NCBI RefSeq assembly: GCF_038446955.1
Contig: NZ_CP151803.1
Coordinates: forward strand, 1,860,001 to 1,924,000
Direction: 5' to 3'
DNA: 64,000 bases
Source of the DNA: Pedobacter sp. FW305-3-2-15-E-R2A2
GTDB taxonomy: Bacteria > Bacteroidota > Bacteroidia > Sphingobacteriales > Sphingobacteriaceae
The notes beneath the pieces were generated by a model, which worked only from the letters and a program-made list of their open reading frames with translations, was not told the origin of the DNA and searched no databases. This document shows positions 1-8,331 of the stretch, one piece after another; the stretch's first letter is position 1; the number at the start of each line of letters is the position of its first letter. A program made the translations under genes and the position numbers.

Positions 1-942
1 CTGGCCAGCTGGCCGGGGCATATTGCTCCCGGAAAAACCATCAGCAGCCCCAGTATGTTGTCCGATTGGATGGCGACTTTCGCAGAGGCAGCAAAGATCC
101 CTGTTCCGGCAAGAACGGATGGCGTATCGTTATTGCCTTCCCTTACCGGAAAAGGCAAACAAGAAGCCGGACAGGTTTATGTAGAATATACCGAAGGCGG
201 AAGAACGCCGGATTTTAAATCGTTTGAAGAAAGCCGGAGAGGAAGGAAGCGTGATCAGATGCAGATGATTCGTTTCGGGGATTTGGTGGGCGTCCGTTAC
301 CAGATCAAATCTGCCGAAGATGATTTTGAGATTTACAATGTCGTTACCGATCCTAGGGAGACAAAGAACCTTGCTGCTGGTCCTGCCTATCAAAAGATTC
401 AGGAAAAAATGAAGGCTAAGGTCTTGCAGGGAAGGAGAGTAGATTCCGAAGCTCCCCGCCCTTATGATGGAGCTGCCATTCCTGCTTCGCCCATTTCCAA
501 AGGACTCAAGCCTGGTTTGAACTGGCGCTTTTTTAAAGGTGATTTTCCATGGGTAATCTCCGAAAAAGGAAGAGCGACGCCGCAAAAAGGAGGGGCTGAA
601 AGTTTAAAGCCGGTTCCTGTCGGTACTGCGGATGGGATGGTCCTGTATGAAGCCTATTTTAAGGCGCCTAAGGATGGAAACTATACTTTCTCTCTTCAGA
701 CGAAAGGTAAAGCTTATGTACGGTTACATGAGGCAGAATTACTGGATGCGGACTTTGGATATACGTCGGGTAAAGAAATTTTTACAACAGTGAAGTTGAA
801 AGCGGGATATCATCCGGTTAAAATTTATGCGTTGAAAAACGGTGGAAAAAAGGAAGAATTGGTGCTGAAGTATAAAGAAGGCACATCTGATTGGTCATTG
901 TTAAGCAACAAAAACCTGTATGGTGTAAAATATTTGCTTTAA
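1..942 (+). CDS. Sulfatase C-terminal part with PA14-like tail (partial, 5' end outside window)
   Basis: The reading frame is open from base 1, so the N-terminus, including the formylglycine Cys/Ser site, lies outside the window. The first residues (ASWPGHIAPGK) match the conserved loop before the C-terminal subdomain of type I sulfatases, followed by a D-W-x-A-T-F segment and the usual 'DPxExxNLA' stretch near residue 120. After about residue 165 comes a beta-rich region (GTADGMVLYEAYFKAPKDG) resembling PA14 or a beta-sandwich carbohydrate-binding tail. Periplasmic desulfation of a polysaccharide is the family role; the substrate cannot be told. A hairpin terminator follows at 1060-1089. Confidence 0.8.
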   Translation: MASWPGHIAPGKTISSPSMLSDWMATFAEAAKIPVPARTDGVSLLPSLTGKGKQEAGQVYVEYTEGGRTPDFKSFEESRRGRKRDQMQMIRFGDLVGVRYQIKSAEDDFEIYNVVTDPRETKNLAAGPAYQKIQEKMKAKVLQGRRVDSEAPRPYDGAAIPASPISKGLKPGLNWRFFKGDFPWVISEKGRATPQKGGAESLKPVPVGTADGMVLYEAYFKAPKDGNYTFSLQTKGKAYVRLHEAELLDADFGYTSGKEIFTTVKLKAGYHPVKIYALKNGGKKEELVLKYKEGTSDWSLLSNKNLYGVKYLL

Positions 943-1010
943 GCCTTGTATTTAGAACATTTAGATTGCAAAAAAAAGTGTTTAAACTTTCATTTAATCA
1001 AAAAGTTAAT

Positions 1011-1089
1011 TACATTTGGGCTTACCCTTTCGAGGGTATGTTTTTCATAGGTAGATGTAGGGTCGGAAATTTATTTTCGACCCTTTTTT
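1011..1089 (+). ncRNA. Candidate small RNA: -7 box, UUCG-loop hairpin, terminator
   Basis: TACATTTG at 1011-1018 fits the Bacteroidota -7 consensus TAnnTTTG. It is followed at once by a perfect 6-bp hairpin (TACCCT 1023-1028, TTCG loop, AGGGTA 1033-1038) and then a terminator hairpin with GGGTCG 1060-1065, CGACCC 1078-1083 and six T. A transcript from the box would be only about 65 nt. No good -33 box is seen. It may instead be just the sulfatase 3' end with two hairpins. Confidence 0.3.
1060..1089 (+). terminator. Rho-independent terminator after the sulfatase gene
   Basis: Stem GGGTCG (1060-1065) pairs with CGACCC (1078-1083), followed directly by TTTTTT. It lies between the sulfatase gene and ubiX. 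Confidence 0.75.
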
Positions 1090-1121
1090 GTTCATAGGGG
1101 TTCCGTACCTTTACCGGCGTT

Positions 1122-1688
1122 ATGAATAAGAAGAAAATCATCGTTGCCATCACCGGAGCCAGTGGTTCCATTTATGCTAAATTACTCCTGGATAACCTGC
1201 TGAAGCTTTCTGACCAGATTGAAAAGGTAGGGGTGGTGATGTCCGACAATGCGAAGGAAGTCTGGCGCTTTGAACTGGGCAATGAAGACTATGATCTTTA
1301 CCCTTTCACTTTTTACCCGAAAATGGATTTCAATGCCCCCTTTGCTTCGGGCTCTGCAAAATTTGACACTATGATTATCATTCCATGTTCCATGGGAACG
1401 CTGGGAAGAATTGCACATGGCATCTCCAATGACCTCATCAGCCGGGCGGCAGATGTGGTCTTGAAAGAACGCCGGAAATTGATCGCCGTAGTGCGGGATA
1501 CGCCTTTCAGCCTCATTCACATCAATAATATGAAGACGGTAACGGAAGCAGGCGGGATTATTTGTCCGGCAAGTCCTTCCTTTTACAGCCTTCCAAAGAG
1601 CATTGAAGAAGTGGCGCAAACGGTGGTCAGCCGTGTGATCGACCTGGCGGGGCTTAGTATGGATAGTTACCGCTGGAATGAGGAATAA
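1122..1688 (+). CDS. ubiX: UbiX-type flavin prenyltransferase
   Basis: 188 residues, the usual length of UbiX/Pad1. The N-terminal nucleotide-binding motif TGASGS is at residues 11-16 and the family motif PCSMGTL at 88-94, followed by the Ser/Arg-rich 'ISNDLISRAADV' helix and the RDTPFS motif at about 126-131. The family attaches a dimethylallyl group to FMN to make prenylated FMN, the cofactor of UbiD decarboxylases. A UbiD-family gene lies about 42 kb downstream at 43734, so the pair probably works together although not in one operon. The ATG start follows a short spacer with TACCTTTA at 1106-1113. Confidence 0.92.
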   Translation: MNKKKIIVAITGASGSIYAKLLLDNLLKLSDQIEKVGVVMSDNAKEVWRFELGNEDYDLYPFTFYPKMDFNAPFASGSAKFDTMIIIPCSMGTLGRIAHGISNDLISRAADVVLKERRKLIAVVRDTPFSLIHINNMKTVTEAGGIICPASPSFYSLPKSIEEVAQTVVSRVIDLAGLSMDSYRWNEE

Positions 1689-1703
1689 TCTCATCTAAAA
1701 ACT

Positions 1704-1711
1704 TATCTTTG
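1704..1711 (+). promoter_or_regulatory. -7 promoter box upstream of mtaB
   Basis: TATCTTTG exactly fits the Bacteroidota sigma consensus TAnnTTTG and lies 30 nt before the ATG at 1742. No clear -33 TTTG is visible at the expected distance, so support rests on the -7 box alone. Confidence 0.45.
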
Positions 1712-1741
1712 CAAATTCTTAATGAACATTTATCAGGGCTA

Positions 1742-3061
1742 ATGAAGAAGGTTGCGTTTTATACACTGGGTTGTAAGTTAAATTTTTCTGAAACTTCCAC
1801 TATAGGCAGGTTATTTACCGATGCCGGCTATGCAGTCGTGGATTTTACAGCGGCAGCAGATGTGTATGTGATCAATACCTGCTCCGTAACGGAACATGCC
1901 GACAAGAAATGCCGGAAGGTGGTTAAGGAAGCACTTAAATATGCACCTAATGCCTACATCACCATTGTGGGCTGTTATGCGCAGCTTAAACCGGTGGAGA
2001 TTGCCGAAATTGAAGGCGTGGATATGGTCTTGGGCGCAGCGGAGAAGTTCCGCATCGTCGAGTACATCTCTGACCTGACCAAACAGCCTAAAGCCGTTAT
2101 TCATCAGCAGAACATTGAGAAAGTAAACCATAACTTTATTGCAGCCTATTCTATCGGCGACAGAACCCGGACTTTCTTAAAAGTTCAGGACGGTTGCGAT
2201 TATCCATGTACCTATTGTACCATTCCACTTGCCCGTGGCGGAAGCCGCAGTGATACCATAGAAAATGTGGTGAACCGCGCCACGCAAATCGCAGAAAGTG
2301 GTGTGAAAGAGATCGTATTGACCGGGGTTAACCTGGGTGATTTCGGAATCAGAGATGGCCAGAGGGAAGATAAATTCTTCGACCTGGTCAAAGCATTGGA
2401 TGAAGTGGAAGGCATTGAACGAATCAGGATCTCTTCCATAGAGCCGAATTTACTGAGCAATGAGATCATTGAGTTTGTAGCCCATTCTAAACGCTTTGTA
2501 CCGCATTTCCATATTCCATTACAATCCGGATCCAATAAGATCTTAGGATTGATGAAAAGACGTTACCAGAGAGAACTCTATACTGAACGTGTAGCGACGA
2601 TCAAAGCATTGATTCCAAATTGCTGTATCGGGGTGGATGTGATCGTTGGATTTCCAGGCGAAACGCATGAAGACTTTTTAGATACTTATCAGTTCTTAAA
2701 CGAACTGGACATTTCTTATTTGCACGTGTTTACTTATTCTGAACGTGAGCAGACTGCTGCAGCGGATATGAAAGGCCGTGTAGCCGGAAGCACCAGGGCA
2801 GACCGCAGTAAAATGTTGCACATCCTGTCGGACAAAAAACGCAGAGCTTTTTACCAGTCGCAGATTGGTACAGTAGGACAAGTGCTTTTTGAAGATGATC
2901 AGAAAGATGGTTTCATGCATGGTTTTACTAAAAACTATGTGAAAGTGAAAGCGAAATATGACCCGGTGATGGTAAATGAGATCAAAACTGTAAAATTGAT
3001 CGAACTTACTGCTGATGGGGAGGTAGAAGTTGCAGAAACCGAAGAAGTTTTAGCGCATTAA
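1742..3061 (+). CDS. mtaB: tRNA t6A37 methylthiotransferase MtaB
   Basis: 439 residues from the ATG at 1742. A TTG 33 nt upstream is in frame, but it overlaps the -7 box and the family starts at 'KKVAFYTLGCKLN'. The UPF0004 domain has cysteines at 11, 47 and 78 that bind the auxiliary [4Fe-4S] cluster. The radical-SAM cluster motif C-x3-C-x2-C is at 152, 156 and 159, and a TRAM-like tail follows. The order matches MtaB, which adds a methylthio group to N6-threonylcarbamoyladenosine at tRNA position 37. MiaB and RimO are the other members; 'GCKLN' near the N-terminus and the divergent tail favour MtaB. Confidence 0.9.
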   Translation: MKKVAFYTLGCKLNFSETSTIGRLFTDAGYAVVDFTAAADVYVINTCSVTEHADKKCRKVVKEALKYAPNAYITIVGCYAQLKPVEIAEIEGVDMVLGAAEKFRIVEYISDLTKQPKAVIHQQNIEKVNHNFIAAYSIGDRTRTFLKVQDGCDYPCTYCTIPLARGGSRSDTIENVVNRATQIAESGVKEIVLTGVNLGDFGIRDGQREDKFFDLVKALDEVEGIERIRISSIEPNLLSNEIIEFVAHSKRFVPHFHIPLQSGSNKILGLMKRRYQRELYTERVATIKALIPNCCIGVDVIVGFPGETHEDFLDTYQFLNELDISYLHVFTYSEREQTAAADMKGRVAGSTRADRSKMLHILSDKKRRAFYQSQIGTVGQVLFEDDQKDGFMHGFTKNYVKVKAKYDPVMVNEIKTVKLIELTADGEVEVAETEEVLAH

Positions 3062-3093
3062 TCCTATATTCGCATTAAACTTTTTTTATCCGT

Positions 3094-4248
3094 ATGTTTC
3101 CAACCGTATCTCATTTTATAGAATATCTTTTCGGTGTTCAGGTACCCCTTCCTTTTAATACATTTGGCGTTTTTGTAGCGCTGGCATTTATCGCAGGTTA
3201 CTGGGCTTTTACCCAGGAATTCAAACGTAAAGAGGCCCTGGGTCTTTTACATCCGATAAAAAAACTGATCACTGTTGGTAAGCCGGCAACGACTATCGAG
3301 TTGATCTATAATGGTATTTTCGGTTTCCTGATTGGCTATAAACTGGTCTACGCTTTATTAAATTATAAACTTTTTGTAAGTGATGCCCAAACGGTATTGC
3401 TGTCTACTAAAGGAAGTCTGCTTGGCGGACTATTCTTTGCCGGTCTTTTTGCTTACTGGGACCATAAAGAAAAAAACAGACATAAATTACCTGCTCCTAA
3501 AACGGTGGAGGTGACGCAACACCCTTACGAGCTGATGGGCAATATGATTGTCTGGGCAGCGGTATGGGGCTTTTTAGGCGCTAAAATATTCGATAACCTC
3601 GAGCATTGGGATACTTTTGTTCAGGACCCGATCGGAAGTTTGCTGTCTTTCAGCGGACTTACTTTTTACGGTGGTTTGATCTGTGGTGGTGCTGCAGTAT
3701 TGTACATCGCCAAAAAGAACAATGTAAAAATCTTACACATGCTGGACATTGGTGGTCCCGGAATGATGCTGGCTTACAGTGTCGGCAGGATCGGTTGTCA
3801 TATGTCGGGCGACGGGGATTGGGGAATTACCAATCTTAACCCTAAACCTTTTAGCTGGCTTCCTGACTGGATGTGGGCTTATACTTATCCAAACAATGTG
3901 GCCAATGAAGGGAATCTTATTCCCGGTTGTGTCGGTAAATTTTGTCATGAGTTAGCTGCTCCGGTATATCCAACGCCTATTTATGAGGTGATTGTTTGTT
4001 TTATCTTATTCCTTATTCTCTGGAAGATCCGTGACCGCATTAAACTGCCGGGCATGATGTTCGGGATTTACCTGATGATGAATGGCCTGGAGCGTTTCTT
4101 TGTGGAACTGATCAGGGTGAATACGAAATACGATGTTGCCGGAATCCGTTTTACACAGGCGGAATTAATTTCCAGCATCCTATTCCTTTCAGGTCTGCTT
4201 CTGGTACTCTATTCTGTGAAGAATAAAGAAAAGCATGCAAATTATTAA
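3094..4248 (+). CDS. lgt: Prolipoprotein diacylglyceryl transferase Lgt
   Basis: 384 residues with about seven or more hydrophobic segments. The conserved 'TFYGGL' loop is near residues 190-195, and the Lgt signature region 'GRIGCHMSGDGDWG' starts at 231 with the key Arg at 232. The enzyme moves diacylglycerol from phosphatidylglycerol to the lipobox cysteine in the inner membrane. This fits the many lipoproteins in this window. The protein is about 100 residues longer than E. coli Lgt, with extra loops around residues 55-145 and 250-285. It starts 32 nt after mtaB and probably shares its transcript. Confidence 0.9.
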   Translation: MFPTVSHFIEYLFGVQVPLPFNTFGVFVALAFIAGYWAFTQEFKRKEALGLLHPIKKLITVGKPATTIELIYNGIFGFLIGYKLVYALLNYKLFVSDAQTVLLSTKGSLLGGLFFAGLFAYWDHKEKNRHKLPAPKTVEVTQHPYELMGNMIVWAAVWGFLGAKIFDNLEHWDTFVQDPIGSLLSFSGLTFYGGLICGGAAVLYIAKKNNVKILHMLDIGGPGMMLAYSVGRIGCHMSGDGDWGITNLNPKPFSWLPDWMWAYTYPNNVANEGNLIPGCVGKFCHELAAPVYPTPIYEVIVCFILFLILWKIRDRIKLPGMMFGIYLMMNGLERFFVELIRVNTKYDVAGIRFTQAELISSILFLSGLLLVLYSVKNKEKHANY

Positions 4249-4259
4249 TATCCAAAGAT

Positions 4260-5054
4260 TTGAATTACGAATTACTCTGTTCTAAAGTAATTGCCATCAC
4301 ACGGCTGACGGGCAATTTTATCCGCAAGGAGTCCATGAATTTTGACGCAAATGCAGTAGAATTCAAAGGGCTGAACGACCTGGTGTCCTATGTAGATAAA
4401 ACGGCGGAGAAGCAATTGGTGAGAAATTTAGCCAAGCTGATTCCGGGTGCAGGATTTACAACAGAAGAAGAAACGATCAACAGCAGGGGAGCGGTGTACA
4501 ACTGGATTATAGATCCTTTAGATGGTACGACTAACTTTATCCATGGAATTCCTACCTATGCCATCAGTGTGGCGCTTTACGAGGACGACCAGCCGGTTAT
4601 AGGAGTGGTGTATGAGATCAATAGAGGAGAGATGTTCTTTACCTATAAAGGTGGGGCAGCGTACCTGAACAATAAGGAAATCCAGGTTTCTACAAGGACC
4701 TCACTGGCGGATAGTTTGCTCGCTACCGGTTTCCCTTATTACCAGTTTGATAAGCAGGCACAATACCTGCAGCTTTTCTCTGAAATGATGCAAAAATGCC
4801 ATGGACTGAGAAGGATTGGTTCGGCAGCAACAGACCTTGCTTATGTGGCCTGTGGCAGGTTCGATGCCTTTTTTGAATACAACCTGAATGCCTGGGATGT
4901 GGCAGCAGGAGCTTATCTTGTACAGCAGGCAGGAGGAAATATCATGAACTTCTCCGGCGGAACAGAGTTTCTGGAGAAAAGAGAAATACTGGCCAGCAAC
5001 GGATTGATCCATGAGGAAATTCTTGCGACCATGAACACGCACTTTAATAGCTAG
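4260..5054 (+). CDS. Inositol monophosphatase family protein (SuhB-like)
   Basis: 264 residues. The metal-binding motif DPLDGTTNF is at 85-93, an acidic 'TTEEE' motif at 67-71 and the second family motif WDVAAGA near 211-217. Members dephosphorylate inositol-1-phosphate, or related sugar phosphates or PAP, using Mg2+. I use the TTG at 4260, because the encoded N-terminal helix aligns with the family and the next Met (residue 26) would remove it. It lies 11 nt after lgt and is probably co-transcribed. Whether inositol is the true substrate cannot be told. Confidence 0.85.
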   Translation: MNYELLCSKVIAITRLTGNFIRKESMNFDANAVEFKGLNDLVSYVDKTAEKQLVRNLAKLIPGAGFTTEEETINSRGAVYNWIIDPLDGTTNFIHGIPTYAISVALYEDDQPVIGVVYEINRGEMFFTYKGGAAYLNNKEIQVSTRTSLADSLLATGFPYYQFDKQAQYLQLFSEMMQKCHGLRRIGSAATDLAYVACGRFDAFFEYNLNAWDVAAGAYLVQQAGGNIMNFSGGTEFLEKREILASNGLIHEEILATMNTHFNS

Positions 5055-5078
5055 AACAAGAATTTATTCTCCATAAGA

Positions 5079-5110
5079 AAGGCCCATGATTTTTGTCATG
5101 GGCCTTTTTG
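5079..5110. terminator. Bidirectional terminator between IMPase and nfu
   Basis: AAGGCCCATGA pairs with TCATGGGCCTT across a six-base loop, with A-rich and T-rich flanks on the two sides. It serves convergent genes. Confidence 0.85.
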
Positions 5111-5128
5111 TTTATCGTTGGTCTTGTT

Positions 5129-5680
5129 TTACAAGGCTTCAGATACCACTTCTTTTACCTCAGGAACCATGCGTTGCAATAAGTTCTGGATACCTGATTT
5201 TAAAGTAATGGTAGAGGATGGACATCCACTGCATGAACCTCTAAGCTCTACAGTAACGACACCTTCTTCAAATGATTTATAGCTGATGGCACCGCCATCC
5301 TGTTCTACTGCCGGACGTACATAATCGTGAAGGATCTGTTGAATTTTGATCTCCAGGTCTGTTCCTTCGAAAGCTGTAGGCGCTTCGCTCGTTTCTTCTT
5401 TGATTTTATATTCTGACTCTACCGCACCTTTTACGAATTCTTTCAAAATAGGCTCAATATCTGCCCATTCTGCATCTTCAGTCTTGGTGATGGTCACAAA
5501 GTTACTTGCAAAAAAAACGCCGTTCACAAAGTTGAACTTGAACAGTTCCTTCGCAAAAGGGGAATGCTCAGCACTCTCTTTAGTCGCAAAATCTTCACTG
5601 CCGTTGATCAATAACTTATTGACCATGAACTTCATGGTGGCAGGATTAGGGGTTTGTTCTGTATATACGTTGATCGTCAT
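5129..5680 (-). CDS. NifU/Nfu iron-sulfur scaffold protein
   Basis: 183 residues: an Nfu N-terminal domain (about 3-88, starting IxVYTEQTPNPxTMKF) followed by a NifU C-terminal domain (about 108-175) with the cluster-binding pair C150-x2-C153 in GSCSGCPSS. This layout is that of Nfu proteins that carry [4Fe-4S] clusters to target enzymes in the cytoplasm. On the minus strand TATTTTTG (complement of 5696-5703) could be the -7 box just upstream of the ATG. Confidence 0.9.
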   Translation of the reverse strand: MTINVYTEQTPNPATMKFMVNKLLINGSEDFATKESAEHSPFAKELFKFNFVNGVFFASNFVTITKTEDAEWADIEPILKEFVKGAVESEYKIKEETSEAPTAFEGTDLEIKIQQILHDYVRPAVEQDGGAISYKSFEEGVVTVELRGSCSGCPSSTITLKSGIQNLLQRMVPEVKEVVSEAL

Positions 5681-5757
5681 TGTCTTTTTTTCTTACAAAA
5701 ATAAATAATTCAAACATGCAATTTAAGCTATCGATGTCTGTTTTAGGTCATTATATC

Positions 5758-7104
5758 CTAAAATACTCCGGTATAGTTAAATGGAGTGATTTGCTTTAAC
5801 TCTGTTTTAATCGCCTCATTAACATTTAAGCCGTCAATAAAGGTCGCCATTGTCTCTGCGGTGATCTTTTGATTGGTACGTGTCAGGTCTTTTAAAGCCT
5901 CGTACGGATTCGGATAAGCTTCTCTTCTCAAAACCGTTTGAATGGCCTCTGCCACTACTGCCCAGTTGTTTTCTAAGTCTGTAGCGATTGCTTCATTGTT
6001 TAACAACAATTTGTTCAATCCTCTTAACGTAGAAGCGATGGCGATTACGGTATGTGCCATAGGAACACCTACATTTCTCAATACGGTAGAATCAGTCAGG
6101 TCTCTCTGTAAACGGGAGATCGGCAGTTTCGCTGCGAAGAATTCAAATAAAGCATTGGCTACACCAGCATTTCCTTCCGCGTTTTCGAAATCGATAGGAT
6201 TTACTTTATGCGGCATCGCTGATGAACCTACTTCTCCTTCTTTGATCTTTTGTTTGAAGTAATTTTTAGAGATATAGGCCCAGATGTCGCGGTCAAGATC
6301 AATGATGATGTTGTTGATTCGCTTTAAGGCATCACACTGTGCAGCAAACTGATCGTAATGTTCAATTTGTGTGGTATGTTGCGCGCGACTTAATCCCAAT
6401 ACTTCATTGACGAAGTTGTTGGAGAAATCTACCCAGTTAATGGAAGGGTAAGCAATATGGTGTGCATTGAAGTTTCCTGTAGCACCACCGAACTTAGCAC
6501 TGTTCGGGATGTTTTTAAGGTTGTTCAACTGAATTTCTAAACGTTCTGCAAATACCAGGAATTCTTTTCCCAGTTTGGTAGGAGAGGCTGGTTGTCCGTG
6601 GGTATGCGCCAATAGCGGAATATCTTTCCAGTCTGTAGCCAGCTCTTTAATTCTGCTGATCAGTCCGCTGATGTTCGGATAATAAACTTCATTCAGTGCC
6701 AGCTTGAAAGTATAAGGGATGGCAGTATTGTTGATGTCCTGAGAAGTTAATCCAAAATGGATGAACTCTTTATAGTCCTGGAAACCCAGTTCATCAAATT
6801 GTTTCTTGATGAAATATTCTACTGCTTTAACGTCGTGATTGGTGATTTTCTCTGTGTCTTTGATCTCCTGCGCATGATCATCATTAAATTGTTCATGAAT
6901 CAGGCGTAGTTTTCCATAGTTGGCTTTATCAAATTGAGCTAATCCAGGTAATCCGATTTCACATAGTGAAATGAAATACTCTACTTCTACATATACCCTG
7001 TATTTGATGAGGGCAGATTCAGAAAAGTATTTAGATAGGCTTTGAGTAGTGTTTCTATAACGGCCATCTATTGGAGAAATAGCTTGAAGTGGAGATAAAT
7101 TCAT
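5758..7104 (-). CDS. purB: Adenylosuccinate lyase PurB
   Basis: 448 residues, the family length. The fumarase/aspartase-superfamily signature SSAMPHKVNP is present in the C-terminal half, with 'THGQPASPTKLGKE' and 'TSQDINNTA' as the other active-site regions. The enzyme cleaves SAICAR and adenylosuccinate in purine synthesis. TAACTTCG upstream on the minus strand (within 7128-7136) may be a weak -7 box. Confidence 0.95.
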   Translation of the reverse strand: MNLSPLQAISPIDGRYRNTTQSLSKYFSESALIKYRVYVEVEYFISLCEIGLPGLAQFDKANYGKLRLIHEQFNDDHAQEIKDTEKITNHDVKAVEYFIKKQFDELGFQDYKEFIHFGLTSQDINNTAIPYTFKLALNEVYYPNISGLISRIKELATDWKDIPLLAHTHGQPASPTKLGKEFLVFAERLEIQLNNLKNIPNSAKFGGATGNFNAHHIAYPSINWVDFSNNFVNEVLGLSRAQHTTQIEHYDQFAAQCDALKRINNIIIDLDRDIWAYISKNYFKQKIKEGEVGSSAMPHKVNPIDFENAEGNAGVANALFEFFAAKLPISRLQRDLTDSTVLRNVGVPMAHTVIAIASTLRGLNKLLLNNEAIATDLENNWAVVAEAIQTVLRREAYPNPYEALKDLTRTNQKITAETMATFIDGLNVNEAIKTELKQITPFNYTGVF

Positions 7105-7191
7105 GAATATTATGGTTGTTTACAGGCGCGAAGTTACGCATTATTAGCCGTTTTTGGGAAGGGAAGCCAGGCTAAAATAAATGTAAGGCAT

Positions 7192-7229
7192 AAAAAAAAG
7201 GCTTCAGATGTATCTGAAGCCTTTTTTTT
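7192..7229 (-). terminator. Terminator after the small Thr-rich lipoprotein gene
   Basis: GGCTTCAGAT (7200-7209) pairs with ATCTGAAGCC (7212-7221) with runs of A and T on both sides. It lies 16 nt beyond the stop codon of the gene at 7245 and separates it from purB. Confidence 0.85.
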
Positions 7230-7244
7230 ATGGGTTAATTTAAA

Positions 7245-7457
7245 CTAGTGAGCAGCTGGTTTAGTTGCTTCTGTAGTAGTTTTAACAGTTGTATCTTTTA
7301 CAGTAGAGTCTTTTACAGTAGTATCAACAGTTGTAACAACTGCACCTGAATCAGTTGCTGTAGTGTCAGTAGAAGTACCAGTTTTTTCTGAGTTACAAGC
7401 TGCTACTGATAAAGTGATTGCTAAAGCTGCAAAGCCAAATTTAAATGCGTTTTTCAT
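7245..7457 (-). CDS. Small Thr-rich lipoprotein, copy 1
   Basis: 70 residues. A signal peptide ends in a lipobox with the acceptor at Cys21 (SVAAC), followed by about 48 residues that are mostly Thr, Val, Asp, Lys and Ser ('TTVDTTVKDSTVKDTTVKTTT'-type repeats broken here for length). No domain is recognisable; a low-complexity envelope lipoprotein is all that can be said. A close paralogue lies at 16327-16539, and the promoters of the two are also alike, each with GGGTTACC-N13-CGTATTAA upstream. It is expressed as a single gene with its own terminator. Confidence 0.75.
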   Translation of the reverse strand: MKNAFKFGFAALAITLSVAACNSEKTGTSTDTTATDSGAVVTTVDTTVKDSTVKDTTVKTTTEATKPAAH

Positions 7458-7494
7458 TCTATTTTGTTTTTAGGTAATTAACTAATTTTACAGA

Positions 7495-7523
7495 TTAATA
7501 CGCTAATGTTAGAAAGGTAACCC
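7495..7523 (-). promoter_or_regulatory. ECF-type promoter motif, site A (lipoprotein copy 1)
   Basis: On the minus strand GGGTTACC (7523-7516), a 13-nt spacer and CGTATTAA (7502-7495), 37 nt before the ATG. The same two blocks with the same spacing lie upstream of the second lipoprotein copy (site B) and of the ECF sigma gene (site D). A variant with one extra base is site C. Confidence 0.65.
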
Positions 7524-7711
7524 GGGTATTTGAAAATAATTTAAAATATTTTTTTAGGGCAGGGATAGGGAAGGAATCAGGTCAGGATTGGGGCAATGTA
7601 AGCCATTATCAGGAATACCACAAAATCAGTTGGATTTTTATGTAAAGTTAGATTAGGAATAAGATGGTAAAATCTTGCTTTGGGACTTGTAAAAAACTCG
7701 TTTTACCCAAG

Positions 7712-7766
7712 CTAGGTTTAACCTCGGTCTAAGCTCGGTCTATACTCGGTGCTAACTCGGTCAGAA
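7712..7766 (+). repeat. Five tandem 11-bp repeats (CTCGGTC family)
   Basis: Units CTAGGTTTAAC, CTCGGTCTAAG, CTCGGTCTATA, CTCGGTGCTAA and CTCGGTCAGAA follow each other without gaps at 7712, 7723, 7734, 7745 and 7756. The period is close to one helical turn. The repeat lies in an otherwise gene-free stretch. Confidence 0.7.
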
Positions 7767-8137
7767 GCGTGTTAAAGGCGGGTAAGCAACTGGTATAAAA
7801 TGAGCTTGAAATGCGTATTCCTGCAAGCTGTTTCTTTCCTGATTTAAATAAGCTGAGTGTGGGATTTGTATAGGCTTCGAGGTTGCCGAGGGGTTGGAGA
7901 GGGTTGATAAGGCCTTTGACGCCACCAATCCTTACCAACCCCTAAGACAGCCCTGATCAGGATATAACACTATAAAGATCAGATCCGGATGTTATGGTGT
8001 TTTACCATGAATTTTGACCCATTTGGCCCTGTTGGCTTTTCAGATATATTCCGAACTTAGTAAGGCAGGTCTGACCTGTTTTCTATTTCCTTTATTGTGC
8101 AGATTTTTTTTATGTTTTGCCATTTTTTTATGTTCAT

Positions 8138-8171
8138 AGCACTTATTTGTAGTTTACTACAAATAAGTGCT
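8138..8171. terminator. 16-bp perfect inverted repeat with T-rich tail
   Basis: AGCACTTATTTGTAGT (8138-8153) and its exact complement (8156-8171) are separated by only TT and followed by TTTATTTAT. It could be an isolated terminator that shields the RHS promoter, or a protein-binding palindrome. No gene ends nearby on the plus strand. Confidence 0.45.
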
Positions 8172-8331
8172 TTTATTTATCAATGACATGAATTTTCCCA
8201 CAAAACATTGTTTTGAAAATAATTGGTAATATATTTTTCTTTTAAATATTTGTCTATAGATTAGACATCGTCAGGTTGTTGATACTCAATGGTTACCGGA
8301 TCACAGCCGTTTAACGCCAAACTCTAAAACG

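Larger units (their letters stand above)
7524..8331. other. Gene-free stretch upstream of the RHS locus
   Basis: About 800 bases without a convincing gene. A 69-codon minus-strand frame at 7729-7938 has no recognisable features and overlaps the 11-bp tandem repeats. Contents noted: the 11-bp repeats (7712-7766), a small ATGGT/ACCAT hairpin near 7994-8007, the palindrome CAGGTCTGACCTG near 8073-8085, a 16-bp perfect inverted repeat at 8138-8171 and a TGTCTA-N5-TAGACA inverted repeat at 8251-8267. No GGGTTAC motif lies in front of the RHS genes. Confidence 0.5.

Noticed and set aside
891..1097. 68-codon frame overlapping the sulfatase end and the terminator
   Set aside because: It runs through the terminator hairpin and has no family features.
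7729..7938. 69-codon minus-strand frame in the gap before the RHS locus
   Set aside because: It covers the 11-bp tandem repeats, has no signal, domain or start context and reads like translated non-coding DNA.
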